Origin: Aralia elata
Taxonomy: Eukaryota > Streptophyta > Magnoliopsida > Apiales > Araliaceae
DNA: 64,000 bases
Direction: 5' to 3'
Assembly (NCBI GenBank): GCA_034770075.1
Contig: CM068388.1
Coordinates: 62,077,969 to 62,141,968 of the forward strand
A program made the position numbers and the translations under genes. Positions 31,640-43,560 of this stretch are shown in pieces. The notes below the pieces were generated by a model that saw nothing but the letters and a program-made list of their open reading frames with translations, searched no databases and was not told the origin of the DNA. Numbering within the stretch: the first letter of the stretch is position 1; each line of letters starts with the position of its first letter.

Positions 31640-33615
31640 ATGGATCGTGATGCGCCCAGTAGCTCCTCCGCCTCTCGGACTTCGGGTGTTCGTCGTCGTA
31701 GGGCTGCACCTGCCCCTATTCCCCCTCGTACCCGTCAGGGTCGTCGCTTGGCGGAGTCTGTCATCCGTCCTGATCACCCGGACGTTGAGGAGGTTGCTCC
31801 TCCGGAGGTTGCGGTGGAGGAGCCGTCTTCCAGCACATCAGCTCCCCCCACTCATCGCGCCTTATCTGGCGCTTCTGTCCAGATACCCGATCTATTGGGT
31901 CGGGATCTCAGTCGTCATCCCTCGGCATCTCTTGTGGCTAATGAGGTATCCTCGATTCGGCTTTTCATTTGTTCTTGATTTCTCAATTTCCGGTTCTATC
32001 TGGATTGACCCGTTGGTGATTTTCATAGGTGCCGGAGTTTACCCAGCCGAGGGGTAATTGGTTCAACATTTACTCTCTCTACGCGGCCCTGCACAGCGAC
32101 TACCGGGCTGTGGTGGATTCTTGGGGCCTCCGTCATTTCTTCACTATCATCCCCCGGCAGTGTCCCTGGGGTTACATGAGGGCCTTATCCGAGCGCTGGT
32201 TCCACCAGACGCAGTCTCTCCATCTTCTTGACTGCGAGGTCGTGTTGACCCCCTGGGATTGGAGGTACATTACGGGCATAGAGTTCACCGGGTCCCGTGT
32301 CCCCCTGGATCTTGATATCACTCCAGTGGAGGTTCGAGCTTTGCTAGGCTTCGCTGCTGATGATCGGGTCTTCAAGGCCCGTAGTATTCAATCCGGCGCT
32401 TTGGCTGTCGATGCTGTTGGGGGTCTGTACGCACTGCCCATTCCAGCGGACCAGGGCACTCGTGACATCCTACTACGGCGCCTGTTCCTGACTATCATGA
32501 GGGGTTGTTTCCTAGGGAACAACTCCTCTACCATCCACTTCAGCGTCGTAGGGGCTGTTCGAGATGTAGGCCGGATTGGTGACTACGATTGGGGGTCATT
32601 CACTTTTGCTTATTTCCTCCACGGTCTGTGTCTACGCTCAGAGGGACAGACTGATGCCTGGCTCGGTTTCTACCACTTTCTGCTGGTGAGTCCCTTCCTC
32701 CTCTCTCTTACTGTATTTCTTTTCCTTTCATCTCTTTTCTGTATTTGATAGTGACTCATGCCTTGCCTTGTTTCTATTCACAGTTCTGGGCTTACGAGCG
32801 GCTGCCATGTCTGAGGCCTATCACTACTCTGGGCCCGGACACTTATCCTCGGGGTCGGCGATGGCATCACAGTACTCTGGAGGAGGTCCCCGTGACGGGC
32901 AGCTTTGCACATTGTCGTATTCAGCTGGAGTTGATCACGGCTGCCGACGTCGTCTGGATTCCCTACCTCTCCGAGCATCTGACTGTGGGGTTTGCTGACG
33001 GGCATCCTTCCGGCCCGGAGTTCGAGCTTTCCACCCGTCGCCTCACTTTGCAGAGTGTTGGAGGCTGGGTGATGTATCTGGGAGAGCGCGCATTCAGATG
33101 CGTCACTGGGGAGATCCGCATCCCGCACTCCCTTTCTTTCACTACTTTCTGGCCGCTGGATTCTCAGCCCTCGGAGATCATGCTCGCCGGGGAGGACGGT
33201 CGGATGCTTTCCACAGGCCCCAGTACGAGTGAGGCTTTCAGGACTTGGTGGGTACCTCGTACCATCGGTCCCCAGACTCGGGCCACTTTCTTTCTTGGAG
33301 ACATGGTTTCCAGGCTCGGTTACGATGACCGATTGGGCTGCCTGTGTTCGGACCCCTACCCACGCTGAGCAGATCGCCACATTGACCCGTCAGGTGGATC
33401 AGTTGTCGCTGTTTATTCGGGGGTTGGGCCGGACCCCGGAGGAGGAGGCTTACACCTACGATCCTGACGGTGCGGGTTATGATGCAGGCCCGAGTTCATC
33501 TGATGCCACAGCGCATCCCTACATCCCTGATATGAACTTTGGTCCTCCGAGCTCGACGACTCCAGGGGATCAGTTCGAGGATCCTGCTTTCATAGATGAT
33601 ACTGATTTTATTTAG
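31640..33615 (+). CDS. Antisense gene 1: plant-mobile-domain-like protein, three coding exons
   Basis: Exons 31640-31945, 32029-32685 and 32784-33368 or beyond are joined by two GT-AG introns of 83 and 98 bp, all in phase 0. The first ~100 residues are Ser/Pro/Arg-rich. Exons 2-3 look like the plant mobile domain (PMD): WFNIYSLYAAL, VVDSWGLRHFF, GYMRALSERWFHQT, LTPWDWRYITGIEF, then FWAYERLP. The exon-3 frame ends at TGA 33366-33368. A different frame stays open to TAG at 33615 and carries a leucine-zipper-like AEQIATLTRQVDQLSLFIRGL and an acidic tail, so a one-base shift near 33336-33366 probably truncated it. PMD proteins occur in host silencing factors (MAIN/MAIL) and in transposons; the role here is unknown. 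It runs opposite to gag-pol. Confidence 0.7.
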
Positions 33616-33830
33616 ACCAGGATAGGATAGGGCCTTTTGTATCGGCACCTACTTAGATTTCTTTTTCATTTATGCACTATGTACTGAACTCATTTATTTA
33701 TTTATGCCCAGTTTTCTTTTTCATTTTTATGGGATTCACCTGCTTTATTATTAACTGTATGATGCATGCTTTTTATTTATGGGTAGAGAATGACCCCTGT
33801 ACAGTCTTTTTTGATACTATTTTTTCACAG

Positions 33831-35397
33831 ATGTCGTCCTCAGATGCCGTGGTTCGTTTGGATTCCACTCCTCCCACAGGGTTGGTTGGCAGCCTCTTCC
33901 GCTGGTTGGACAGTCTACTGCCAGCAGATAGGGTTGTCGTAGATGGTCTTTTGGGACATTCTTGGTCCTTATTAACCTTCCGGGTGCCAGCGGGCTTTGT
34001 GGATGGTCTTCTGAGCTATTGGGCCCCTGCCCGTCAGGTGTTTAGGTTTGGGACAGTAGAGCTGACCCCCACCCTTGAGGAGTATGCTCGCTTCACCGGC
34101 TTGCCGTTGGATGGTCCCTGTGCTAGGGTTACCGTTGGTTCCATGCGCCGTCAATTCTTGACTTTCACCGGTTTGCGGAGGGCTGTCTTATTACCGGTAA
34201 TCACATCAGACCATATGGTTCCTCTTCAATTCTTGATTGACCGATTTGGCTCACCTGACAGTTTCCGTCTTTTCCTCGGTGATTTTTCCGTGTCCGAGGA
34301 GCGCTGGGATGCCTTGAGAGTGGGCGTTCTGATGGCCTGTGTTATCTCAGTTTTGTATTTGCCTGCAGGATCCGATCATTTGGACATGCGAATTGTTGCG
34401 GCCGTTAGGGCCCTTCAGGAGGATCACACCATTCTCCCAATGATATTGGCGGATACCTATATGTCGGCCACATATTGCCAGTCCTTCCGAGGGAGATTCT
34501 TCAGAGGGAGTTCGACCTTATTGTATATGTGGTTCATGAGTCATCTTAGTCCCATCGGCCATTTCCGTCGCCAAGGGTTTTGCTTCAGCCATGACATAAC
34601 CACGCAGTTTTCGCTTCGCCCCGCGAGTTGTACTGATGTGGCCTCCTGGACATCATTTTTGTCTATCATTGAGGACCCCTTTCATCTATTGGTTTACTCG
34701 GGCTATTGCTCCTTCATGAGCTTCTTGACTCATGTGCCTGGCATGGATTTCATTCCCATTGCTGGGTTAAGGGGCGTGACGACCTATCATCCCCTGGCGG
34801 TTATGGGGCAGTTTGATCAGACACAGGATTTACACCCCTTCGCGGGTGCAGCCGCATACCGATTTCTTATATCATCCTGTACAGAGAGGGATCTATTGCA
34901 GGTATACGAGCTTTGGGATCGCAGGATCTTTGCCGAGTATAGTGCGAGCTGTCACATCCAGACATTTGCCTACGTACAGTGGTTGCGTGGAGACCTGGAT
35001 TCGGCTAGTTTGAGTCGGACTGGGGCCTTTGATGACTCTGGAGTGATTTTCACAGAAGATACCACAGACCATTCCATTTCAGCCGATTCTGCCCCGAGTC
35101 GGGTCGCTGAGGATTCCCGACTCCGCCTGGCCCTGATTACTACTGAAGCCGAGAGGGATGTCGCCCTTGCCGAGAGAGATGAGGCCATTCGGGCTAGAGA
35201 TGCTGCCATTGCTGATAGAGAGGCCATTGTATTTCAGACCAGGGCAGTGGTAGACGCTCATTTTTGGGACTGTCAGCCGAGCTACTGCTTTACTGGATCG
35301 TATTGATATGATGGGGCAGCAGATTGCAGGAGATGCTGATGCTTCAGATCTATCCACCACCCTGTCCATCCTGCTGCGGCTAGTTTCAGATTTGTAG
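33831..35397 (+). CDS. Antisense gene 2: helical DUF7745-like protein with coiled-coil tail
   Basis: The start chosen is the ATG at 33831, directly after TTTTTTCACAG, a likely splice acceptor; the frame is open upstream to 33672 but that part looks untranslated. About 491 residues to the TGA at 35304-35306. Residues ~1-330 are a largely helical domain with ELTPTLEEYARFTGLPLDGP, which I associate from memory with plant retrotransposon proteins annotated DUF7745. Residues ~420-475 are an Ala/Arg/Glu coiled coil (AERDVALAERDEAIRARDAAIADRE). At a T run near 35260 the frame shifts; the alternative frame continues in the same style to TAG at 35397. Function unknown. Confidence 0.6.
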
Positions 35398-35913
35398 ATT
35401 ATTTTATTTCCTGCATAGACTATGTTGGTTTCATCAGTTATTGAAAGAGAAATCTTGTAATAAAACGACTTATATATATAGACATGCATTTAAATTTAGT
35501 CATTTTCCCCTTTTGTCGTATCATTGCCATCCATTGGATCATCATTTTATCCAACTGACCATGATTTTGACATTTCGCCTTCTTTCTTTCCTCAAGACTT
35601 GATGGAGATTTGACAGATATTGCCGCACACCTTTTGATTTCGTCGGATTGAATCTCAGATTTTGGATAACTGTTTGGGTTGGATCAGGGTATGTATTCTG
35701 GGATGAAACTGGTTAGGCAGTTGGTTTCGGGAAGGTTTTGAGGGTGTAGGAAGGTTTTATCTGGCTATCGAAAATTGGTTTTGGTTAGGGAAAGGATTAT
35801 ATATATTTTTTTTAAAGGATCGGACCGCGCCATGATGGCTGCCTACGTACCCCCACAAGTTGGGAGATCAGGTCCTACGTAGTTCGCTCTCAAAGGAAAA
35901 AAGAACTGATGAT
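35398..35913. other. Spacer between antisense gene 2 and integrase
   Basis: No gene seen. At 35820-35900, read on the minus strand, are two AC(G)TAGG words (CTACGTAGGACCTGATC, TACGTAGGCAGCC) that recur downstream of pol in Tat/Ogre elements. Two converging transcripts would meet here. Confidence 0.5.
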
Positions 35914-36963
35914 TTAAGCGTAGAACCGCTTCACCGAGTCAGAATTGAGGGGTTGTGGAAATACCTCACCATCCATTTCTTGCAATATGAGGGCTCCTCC
36001 GGATAGCACTTTCTTAATCATGAATGGTCCTTCCCAATTCGGGGCAAACTTCCCCTTGGCTTCGTCTTGACAAGACATGACTCTCTTTAGCACCAGGTCA
36101 TTCTCCTTGAATTTCCGAGGCCTGATCCTTTTGTCGTATGATCGGGAGATCCTCTGTTGATATAGCTGGCCGTGCCAAACAGCAGCCACCCTCCTTTCAT
36201 CAATTAGGGCCAATTGGTCGTATCGACTTTGCATCCAATCCTCCTCGCTTATCTGAGCATCGATCACTATTCTGAGGGACGCCATCTCAACTTCAACTGG
36301 CAGGACAGCCTCCATTCCATACACCAAAGCGTAAGGGGTTGCCCCTGTAGAAGTACGCGTTGATGTTCGGTATGCCAGCAGGGTGAGGGGTAACAGATCC
36401 GGCCATCCCCGATGATTAGCAGACATTTTCGCCATGATCTTCTTGATGTTTTTATTTGCAGCCTCCACTGCCCCATTCATCTTAGGACGGTAAATGACGG
36501 AATTGAGATGCTTAATCTTGAACTGGTCACGCAGTTCCTTCATGAGGGCGTTGTTTAAATTCTTGGCATTGTCGGAGACCACAACCTCAGGTTGCCCATA
36601 TCGGCAAATGACATTATTCCTGACGAAGTTGACGATGACCTCCTGAGTTACTTTAGGGAAAGAAGCTGCTGCCTCTACCCATTTGGTGAAATAATCGATC
36701 ATGACGAAAATGAATCGGTGCCCGTTGCTTGCTTTGGGCTCTATTGGTCCGATTACATCCATTCCCCACATTGAAAATGGCCACGGGGAGGTCATACAGT
36801 GCAGTTCATTGGGAGGTGTATGGATCACATTAGCGTGCGCCTGGCATTGGTAACACCGTTTGACATGATCATCGCAATCAAATCGGCCTTCAGCGTTAAC
36901 CAATAATACCCTGTCCTCAAGATCTTTTTGGCCAACATCGGTCCACTCATATGTGGCCCACAC
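35914..36963 (-). pseudogene. Integrase core and C-terminus (Tat/Ogre pol)
   Basis: Read leftward, about 349 codons. The CC half of the zinc finger (CYQCQAHA) comes at about residue 38. The core has D in GMDVIGPI, D in VVSDNAKNL and E in GAVEAANKN, with 35 residues between the last two. The C-terminal GPF-like region (NWEGPFMI) is present and there is no chromodomain. It overlaps the upstream pol piece by 139 bp in another frame, so an indel lies around 36825-36963 inside the zinc finger. Catalytic residues are intact. Confidence 0.88.
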
Positions 36964-38432
36964 ACCCCGCCATGGATTTCATTCATAATCCTTTGGGATT
37001 GCGTTTCGTCCACGCATTGCAACAGTCCCAACCCGGCATCCCTTTTGTAAAGTGAATCGCCACTCAGGTAAAACTTCATCGCCATCTTTTGAATTCTCAT
37101 CCTTTCAGTCCGATTTGCCTGATCGGGAAGGGATCTATCTCTCAAATATTCCCTAATGTTATGATACCAGGGCTGCCCTGTCAATCCCACCTCGTCTGAT
37201 AACACTGCCACATGTTCCTCATATGCCGGGGCATTCTGTACGGTGATCTCAATCTGTGGACTGTCCCTACTCTTGATCACGTGGATTAAGGAAGCCAAAG
37301 TCGCCAATGCATCGGCAAAATCATTTCGTCCCCGAGGAATATGGCGGAAGGCGATATCTTCGAACTCTTGCATAAGCTGGGTGACACAACGATGGTATGG
37401 AAGTAACCGAAGCTCCTTAGTGTTGTATACCCCGATTGCTTGTCTGATTACCAATTCTGAATCCCCGAACACCGCTAGTCTTTTTACTCCCATGTCACGG
37501 GCCAATCGGAGTCCCAAGATACACCCCTCGTATTCAGCGGTGTTGTTCGAATTGCTGAAACGAAGTTTAGTGGCCACGGGGTATTGTTCTCCGGTGATAG
37601 AGACTAGGACCGTTCCGGCTCCTGCCCCCTCGGCATTCATGGCACCATCAAAATACAGCTTCCAGAATTGTCCCTCGTCATCACATTTTTCGCGCGATAC
37701 CCAAAATATATCCTCGCCCGGGAGAGGAGTTTCTAACGGCTCCATCCCTCCTGCCGGGGCTTCTGCCAACTGATCTGCAATTCCCTGCCCTTTCATGGCC
37801 TTCTGGGTCACGTACACCATGTCAAACTGTTGTAAAATTAACTGCCATCTTGATAGTCGACAATTCAGCATGGGCCTTTCGAAAATATATTTCAGGGGAT
37901 CCATTCTTGATATCAGGTACGTTGTATGCCCATGGAGGTAGTGCTGTAATCTCCCTGCAGCCCAGGCCAGAGCACAACAGGTCTTCTCAATGGGAGTGTA
38001 ATTCTGCTCACATTGGCTAAATCTTTTGCTGAGGTAATAGATGGCCTGCTCTTTTCCCGCCTCATTTTTTTGTCCCAACATACATCCCATCGCGATGGCA
38101 TTTACTGATATATACATAAACAGAGGGATCCCATCCTTCGGGGGTACCAGCACTGGTGCCTCCGTCAATTGTTTCTTAATGGTCTGAAACGCCCTCTGAC
38201 ATTGCTCATTCCATTCTTGGGACACCCCTTTTCTTAACAGTTTAAAAATCGGCTCACATGTAGTCGTCAAGTGGGATATAAAACGGCTGATGAAGTTTAT
38301 TCTCCCCAGGAATCCTCTTATCTCCTTCTCTGTGTGGGGTGCCGGCATATCCACAATGGCCTTAATCTTTGCTGGATCCAACTCAATGCCCCGATCACTA
38401 ACCAGGAATCCCAAGAGCTTGCCTGACTGCAC
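36825..38432 (-). pseudogene. RT end, RNase H, archaeal-type RNase H and integrase N-terminus (Tat/Ogre pol)
   Basis: About 535 codons read leftward. RT thumb/connection (EIRGFLGRINFISRFI) comes first. Then comes a Ty3 RNase H (its first aspartate position reads YISVNAIAMG, so the usual D-A-S is lost), then IADQLAEAP. A second RNase H of archaeal type follows (residues ~268-390: LYFDGAMNAEGAGAG, NTAEYEGCILGL, FGDSELVI, RHIPRGRNDFADALA) with all four acidic positions in place. The integrase HH half (HGGVCGPHMSG) ends it. Decay of the first RNase H beside an intact second one fits the Tat lineage pattern. Confidence 0.87.
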
Positions 38433-39356
38433 TCCGAAAGCACACTTGGCTGGATTGAGTTTTCAAATTATACTTTCTGAGTCGATCAAATAGCCTTTTA
38501 AGATGAGTTATATGATCGGATTCTACCTTTGATTTCACAATAATGTCATCCACGTAGACCTCTATCTCCTTGTGCATCATATCGTGGAACAAGGCCATCA
38601 TGGCTCTCTGATAAAGTAGCCCCTGCATTTGTGAGACCGAAAGCCAGTCGTCTATAGCAGAAAGTGCCCCAGGGGGTGATGAATGCGGTCTTTTCCCGGT
38701 CCTTCTTCCGCCACCATTATCTGATGATATCCCGCAAAGCAATCCACAAAAGAATACATTTCGTACTGGGCTGTGTTATCTACCAGGATGTGTATGAAAG
38801 GCACCGGGGAAGTTATCCTTGAGACTGGCCTTGTTTAGATCTCTGTAGTCTACACATACCCTCACCTTTCCTCCAGGCTTAGCATACCGGGACCACATTG
38901 GATAACCATTCAGGATAAGTGGATACCATAATGATTCCCGCCCTGAACTGCTTGATGATCTCTTCCTTCACTTTTAAGCTCCACTCCGGTTTCAATTTCC
39001 TTAATTTTTGTTTGACAGGCTTGAAACCCTCCTTGATGGGTAATCGGTTGTATCACAATGTCGGTGGACAATCCGATCATATCCTCATGAGACCAGGCAA
39101 AGACATCCTCATATTGTTTTAGCAGCTCAGTCATTTCGGCTTTCTGGCTGGGGGTGAGGTCCGTCCCTATCTTGAGTTCCTTTGGCTTGTCAGGGGTTCC
39201 AATATCAACGGTGATGGTTTGGTCCAAGTTGGGTTTGGGTTTATCCTCGACCCATCCTTTGATCTCGTCAGGTGCGTCGTCGTAATCTGTCTCGTCTTGT
39301 TCAATGCCCATTAAATCGAAATCCAGCTCAATGTCAAAATCATAATCATCATTCAA
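38398..39356 (-). pseudogene. Reverse transcriptase N-terminal and palm region (Tat/Ogre pol)
   Basis: Read leftward, 39356-38910 starts with an acidic stretch (NDDYDFDIELDFD), then LTPSQKAEMTELLKQYEDVFAWSHEDM, the usual RT entry region. 38742-38398 carries the catalytic YVDD (VYVDDIIVKS) and HITHLKRLFDRLRKY. The pieces are in different frames, with breaks around 38910-38750 and 38430. The segment between keeps DNA similarity to the fingers/palm (CRVCVDYRDLNK-type) but not one frame. Confidence 0.82.
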
Positions 39357-39566
39357 ATTTGAAAGACCATTTTGTTAGGCAAGGATTACTCAAATGGGTA
39401 CACCTGACATGAAACAAAATACTTGTCATATATAAATCATTTTTCACGACGATCGCAATTTCAAATAACACGAAGAAACGACACAATTATGCAGAAATAA
39501 AACAACAACAAAATAAAACTTCTTCATTCCCCCATCCTCTAGGGTTAACCACCCTGACGTCGGGCT
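39357..39566 (-). other. Non-coding gap between protease linker and RT, possible intron
   Basis: Read leftward, it begins just after CAAGGGTAAAGCC, a plausible donor, and contains TTTCATGTCAG, a plausible acceptor, with an AT-rich middle. Ogre elements are known for an intron between protease and RT. However, the sequence after the acceptor has early stops in every frame, so the exact splice cannot be settled. Confidence 0.4.
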
Positions 39567-40259
39567 TTACCCTTGTTTGGATATCACTGGTTTCTGGGTC
39601 CAATTATCGATGGTCAGGTCAGATGAAATGCGCTGGATAAAGGAGGGCCTCACATCGGACACCTCCCCGATGATTACGGATACGTCACCTGAGTCCTTCT
39701 CCATATCTTCTCCAGGAATAATCAGCCCTGCCCAATCGATGACAGGCACAACTTGTTGGGCTCCCGGTGGTGTGATAACATTCGTCCCCTCCTTACTGCT
39801 TGTTAATTGTCCGGGGATATAGCATTTGGTTTCAAACTCTTTTGCGACCTCCCGCAGGAAACTTTCCCTCCGGGCCGACTCATTACGTGTGGGGGTTAAC
39901 TCTTCATTCCCTGCCCCAATCACAGGTCCGCCGATCCCCTGCTTATTGTCGACTTTGGTCACTGGACTGCCAACTAGTCAAATCGGAGTCGCACCCTGAC
40001 GGTGTCCCCATACTGCGCCCACATGGTATCCCAATCCTGCTTTGCCTATCTGCTGTGGTAGGTGGATGGGCTCGGTGATTCCCTGACTGCTTTTCCCTAG
40101 TCCCCGTCCAGGTTGGAAGTTCATTTTAATCATTTCCCTTGCCACAAAGGTGAGTTCCGGAGAGACCCTTGGTTTCACAGCTGGAGCTCCCAGGCATCTA
40201 TAATGGGGAGTGCTAATCTCTAGTGCTTGAAAGCTGGCAGGCGCCGCCGACTCATCCAC
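39567..40259 (-). pseudogene. Protease-RT linker with G-patch-like motif (Tat/Ogre pol)
   Basis: Two open pieces in different frames (40259-39978 and 39962-39567, read leftward). The first contains MIKMNFQPGRGLGKSSQGI, a G-patch-like glycine motif often found after protease in this lineage. The second is a charged linker without a recognised domain. One frame break lies near 39970. Confidence 0.65.
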
Positions 40260-40299
40260 ATTGATTACTGGTAGGCCACTCCTGGGAGGAGAAGGGTCA

Positions 40300-41575
40300 T
40301 CACATTCGGTGCCCGAGATTGTTACCAGATTCCCATCGTATGATCAACTTGATTTGTTGGTGGAGCGTGGAAGGAACTGCCCCGGCCATGTGTATCCACG
40401 GCCTCCCTAACAGCAGGTTGTAGCTTGCCGTAATATCTAGGACTTGGAAGGATATATCAAAAGTACAGGGCCCTATCTCCACTGGCAATTCTATCTCCCC
40501 GATGGTATCCCTCCGGGATCCGTCAAAAGCCCGAACCACCACATGACTGGCCCGTAGGCGCTTGGGACTGATGTTCATTTTCTTTAGCGTGCTGAGAGGA
40601 CATATATTCAATGCCGATCCCCCGTCGATCAGCACCCCATTCATGACATATCCTGAGGAGATTACCGTGATGTGTAGCGGTTTTCGGTGCCCCCTTCCCT
40701 CTTTGGGAATATCCTCATCCGTAAAGGATATTGCATCGGTTTCCAATAAGTGGCCTACCAGCTGGCCGAAACCCTCCTCACTAATTTCTTTGGGCACAAA
40801 TGCCTCCTCCAGAACCCTCATCAGGGTTTTGCAATGCTCACTGGATGACAACACCAAGTCCATGACTGATGTTAGGGTTGATTCCTCATTTAAAATCTGG
40901 ATCCCCCTTGTTTCTGGGTGATCCATCCTTTTCAAAAACTCTATGGCCCTTTCCTCGGAAACCTCTTCATTTTTTCTCTTTTGGCTCTCAAGGACTCGCC
41001 CGGGAAGATATAAGGGGTTCCCCTTGGTCGTCACGGAAGCACAACTGGCCGCTTCCTCTGGTATTCCCCCATAATCCCAGGGTACAGTCTTCAGACTACT
41101 GATAGGGAGTTGCGGCCTTGCTGCAAGGATGATGGGCCTCGGGGCTGTCAACTTGACAGGTCTTTCCATGCCGTTTGGACTTATCCCTATCAACCTGATG
41201 GGCGCTCCCCGTGCACTCCCATGATCATGTATCACGTTGATCGATTCCTCAATTTTCTGCACATAGTTCAACCTTGGCGGCCCCCCAGCCTCACTTGCCT
41301 CCGTCGCATTAACTCCCCCTCCATCATGTCTTGGCAGGGGATTTGCTTTAACATTCGGGGAGTCCGGTTGTTCCACCACAATTTCCCCACTGTCTATCAT
41401 GTTTTGGATTCGATGCTTCAACGTCCAGCAATCTTGTGTATCATGGCCAGGGGAACTGGAGTGGTATGCACATCGCTTGCTCGGGTCAAACCTTCTACCC
41501 TTTGGGTCACTCGGTGGTGCCAGACCAACTATTTTCTTTTGGGCTACTAATACCGCTAATACCCGTTCAAAGCGG
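40300..41575 (-). pseudogene. Zinc knuckle and aspartic protease (Tat/Ogre)
   Basis: Read leftward from about 41575. A knuckle CAYHSSSPGHDTQDC is at about 41470-41420, then WTLKHRIQNMI. The protease (about 40700-40350) has the active site DGGSALN, typical of Tat elements, and the NLLLGRPWIH region. The conserved motif is intact. The frame relation to gag changes near 41575. Confidence 0.82.
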
Positions 41576-42751
41576 CTCCCCGAGCGGGGTGAATACTCGA
41601 TTTCTGCGAGGCCTCATATCTTCTTCGCCCCTCTGCCCTTTGATCTGTGAAATTGAGCTATCGGGATGGCCCTTCCCCCTCTGTACCTGTACCGGAAGAT
41701 GGCTTTCTGCTTTTCTGGATGACCCTTGTAGGATGAGGGAGACATCCTCCTCCTTTTTCTTTTGGACCCTCCGGGAAGTGCTACCGTAGTTTCCATTCTG
41801 TATTTGCTCGGCAGCAGTTTCTAAAGCAGTAAGATCCCGGATTTTACCCGATTTCAACCCCATGTCAACCATCTCTCCATGTTTAATCATTTCAGCAAAG
41901 GGTCTTCCAATCCCCGAGATGACCCGCTCATAATACGGTGCCTCCTGAATGTCTACAAAGGTCATTACCATCTCTGAATTCGCTCATCGGGGGGGTTACC
42001 TGTGCGGCCATGCCCCTCCATCGTTGCGCATATTCCCTGAAGGATTCCCTAGGCTGTTTTTTAACCTTTGTCATTTGGTACCTGTCAAGAGCCATCTGGG
42101 CCTGAAAGCTGTATTGGGTTAAGAAGGTATGGGCCAATTCCTCCCAGTTGTGGATTCGGGCGTTGTCGAGGCGGGCATACCAGATCCTTGCCTCCCCTGT
42201 TAAGCTTTTCTGGAATAGTTGCATTCTTAACCCCTCGTCTTCGGCATAAGACCCGAGTTCTCCAATGTATATTTTCAAGTGTGTATAGGGGTCTCCCTTT
42301 CCATTGTATTTTTCAAACTCGGGAACTTTGAACTTTTTCTGGATATCTGGCTCCGGGGAAAACACATAGATTCCGAATAATTAACCCTGCCCAGGGAGCC
42401 TATGCCCCTTAGAGATTGGATGGTCTCCTCCATGTGTTTCATTTTTCTCCGAAGGTCGTCATTGTCCCCTTCTTCTGGGATAGTAATCACTGTCCTGCTA
42501 GGTATGGGAACGGGCTTTGGGATGACTGGCTCGTCCTTGAGTCGGGGTTGGTCCTCTTTAAGCAAGTTTGTACCATTTTTAGGAGGATTCTGATCATCCC
42601 CTGGTGGTGGAACATTATGCGATCCCTGGTTTGCCGGATCCTGTCTGATTAAGAACTGTTCCTTTAGCATTGTGGCCATTTCCATCATCTGTCTTTTAAA
42701 ATCATCAAACTCCTCCCGAGATATGGAACTATGATTGGGAAGATCAGCCAT
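41567..42751 (-). pseudogene. gag: Gag of Tat/Ogre-type element, in three frames
   Basis: Starts at the ATG complement at 42751-42749 (MADLPNHSSISREEFDDFKRQ). The N-terminal part has a coiled-coil-like stretch and Pro-rich linker. The gag helical core follows at 42330-41990 (KYNGKGDPYTHLKIYIGELG, RIWYARLDNARIHNWEELAHTFLTQY, ESFREYAQRWRG), then a charged region. Breaks near 42280-42365 and 41930-41970 place these in three frames, so it cannot make one capsid protein. Confidence 0.85.
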
Positions 42752-43540
42752 TTCAGAGGTAGAGACCTGGGCTTTCTTAGACTGTGAACGGGTTTGAGGA
42801 GCAATCCTACAGAGACAATGGTTCGAAGTTTAGTCTTGGGGAAACGCCAAATGGATGCATGCTAAAACTGTAATTTTTTGTGTGTTTTTTTTTTTTTGGG
42901 TTTTTTTTTTAAATCTTTCCCTGCAAAAGAGAAAGTTAGTAGTCCTTTAGTGCCATAACCAATGCTAAACATGCTTTATTATGCTCCCCCAACTATTCCC
43001 TGCAATTCACAGCGGTTAGTAATCTCTTTCGACACAGAAAAGGGGTGTATGAATATTGAATGAGATCATGACATTTAGACATATAAACGTAAAAAGGCAT
43101 GAAGAGACTTTTCCTGCGTTGGGTTAATCTGAGGCTGACCTACCCTAGGGTTACTCTCGCGGGCTTTTCGGCATGAAGGTTCCCAAATCTTCGCAATCTA
43201 CTCGTTTGAGCCCTTTCGATTGGAGCGGATTTGAGTGGTGCGTTTCCTGAGCCATCTCCGGGGAGCAGCCCCATCGAGTCCAGTAATAAGCAACCGACGG
43301 GTTCGCCTCAGGAGGAGGTACTCTCTCAACATACATTCACATTCATCGTCCTCACCGTATGCAAAATGATTACTTTAAAGTAAAACAAATCCATTCAATC
43401 ATTCATTCATTGGACAAAAGGCACACATTCACACACAACAATAAGTAAAACAAGTCAAAATATCGCACGTACATACACATTTATGATTTTTAGAGGATAG
43501 GATAGCATCAAGATTTGAAAACGGCTTAAGCCCTCTAATC
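42752..43540 (-). other. Leader between primer site and gag
   Basis: About 790 bp without an ORF of note. T/A runs at 42880-42912. It likely holds the packaging signal and 5' UTR. Confidence 0.55.
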
Positions 43541-43558
43541 TCCCCAGCAGAGTCGCCA
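43541..43558 (-). other. Primer-binding site of Tat/Ogre-type element
   Basis: TGGCGACTCTGCTGGGGA on the minus strand, two bases after the LTR end. This form is the one known from Ogre-type elements, assigned to tRNA-Arg as far as I recall. Confidence 0.8.
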
Positions 43559-43560
43559 GC

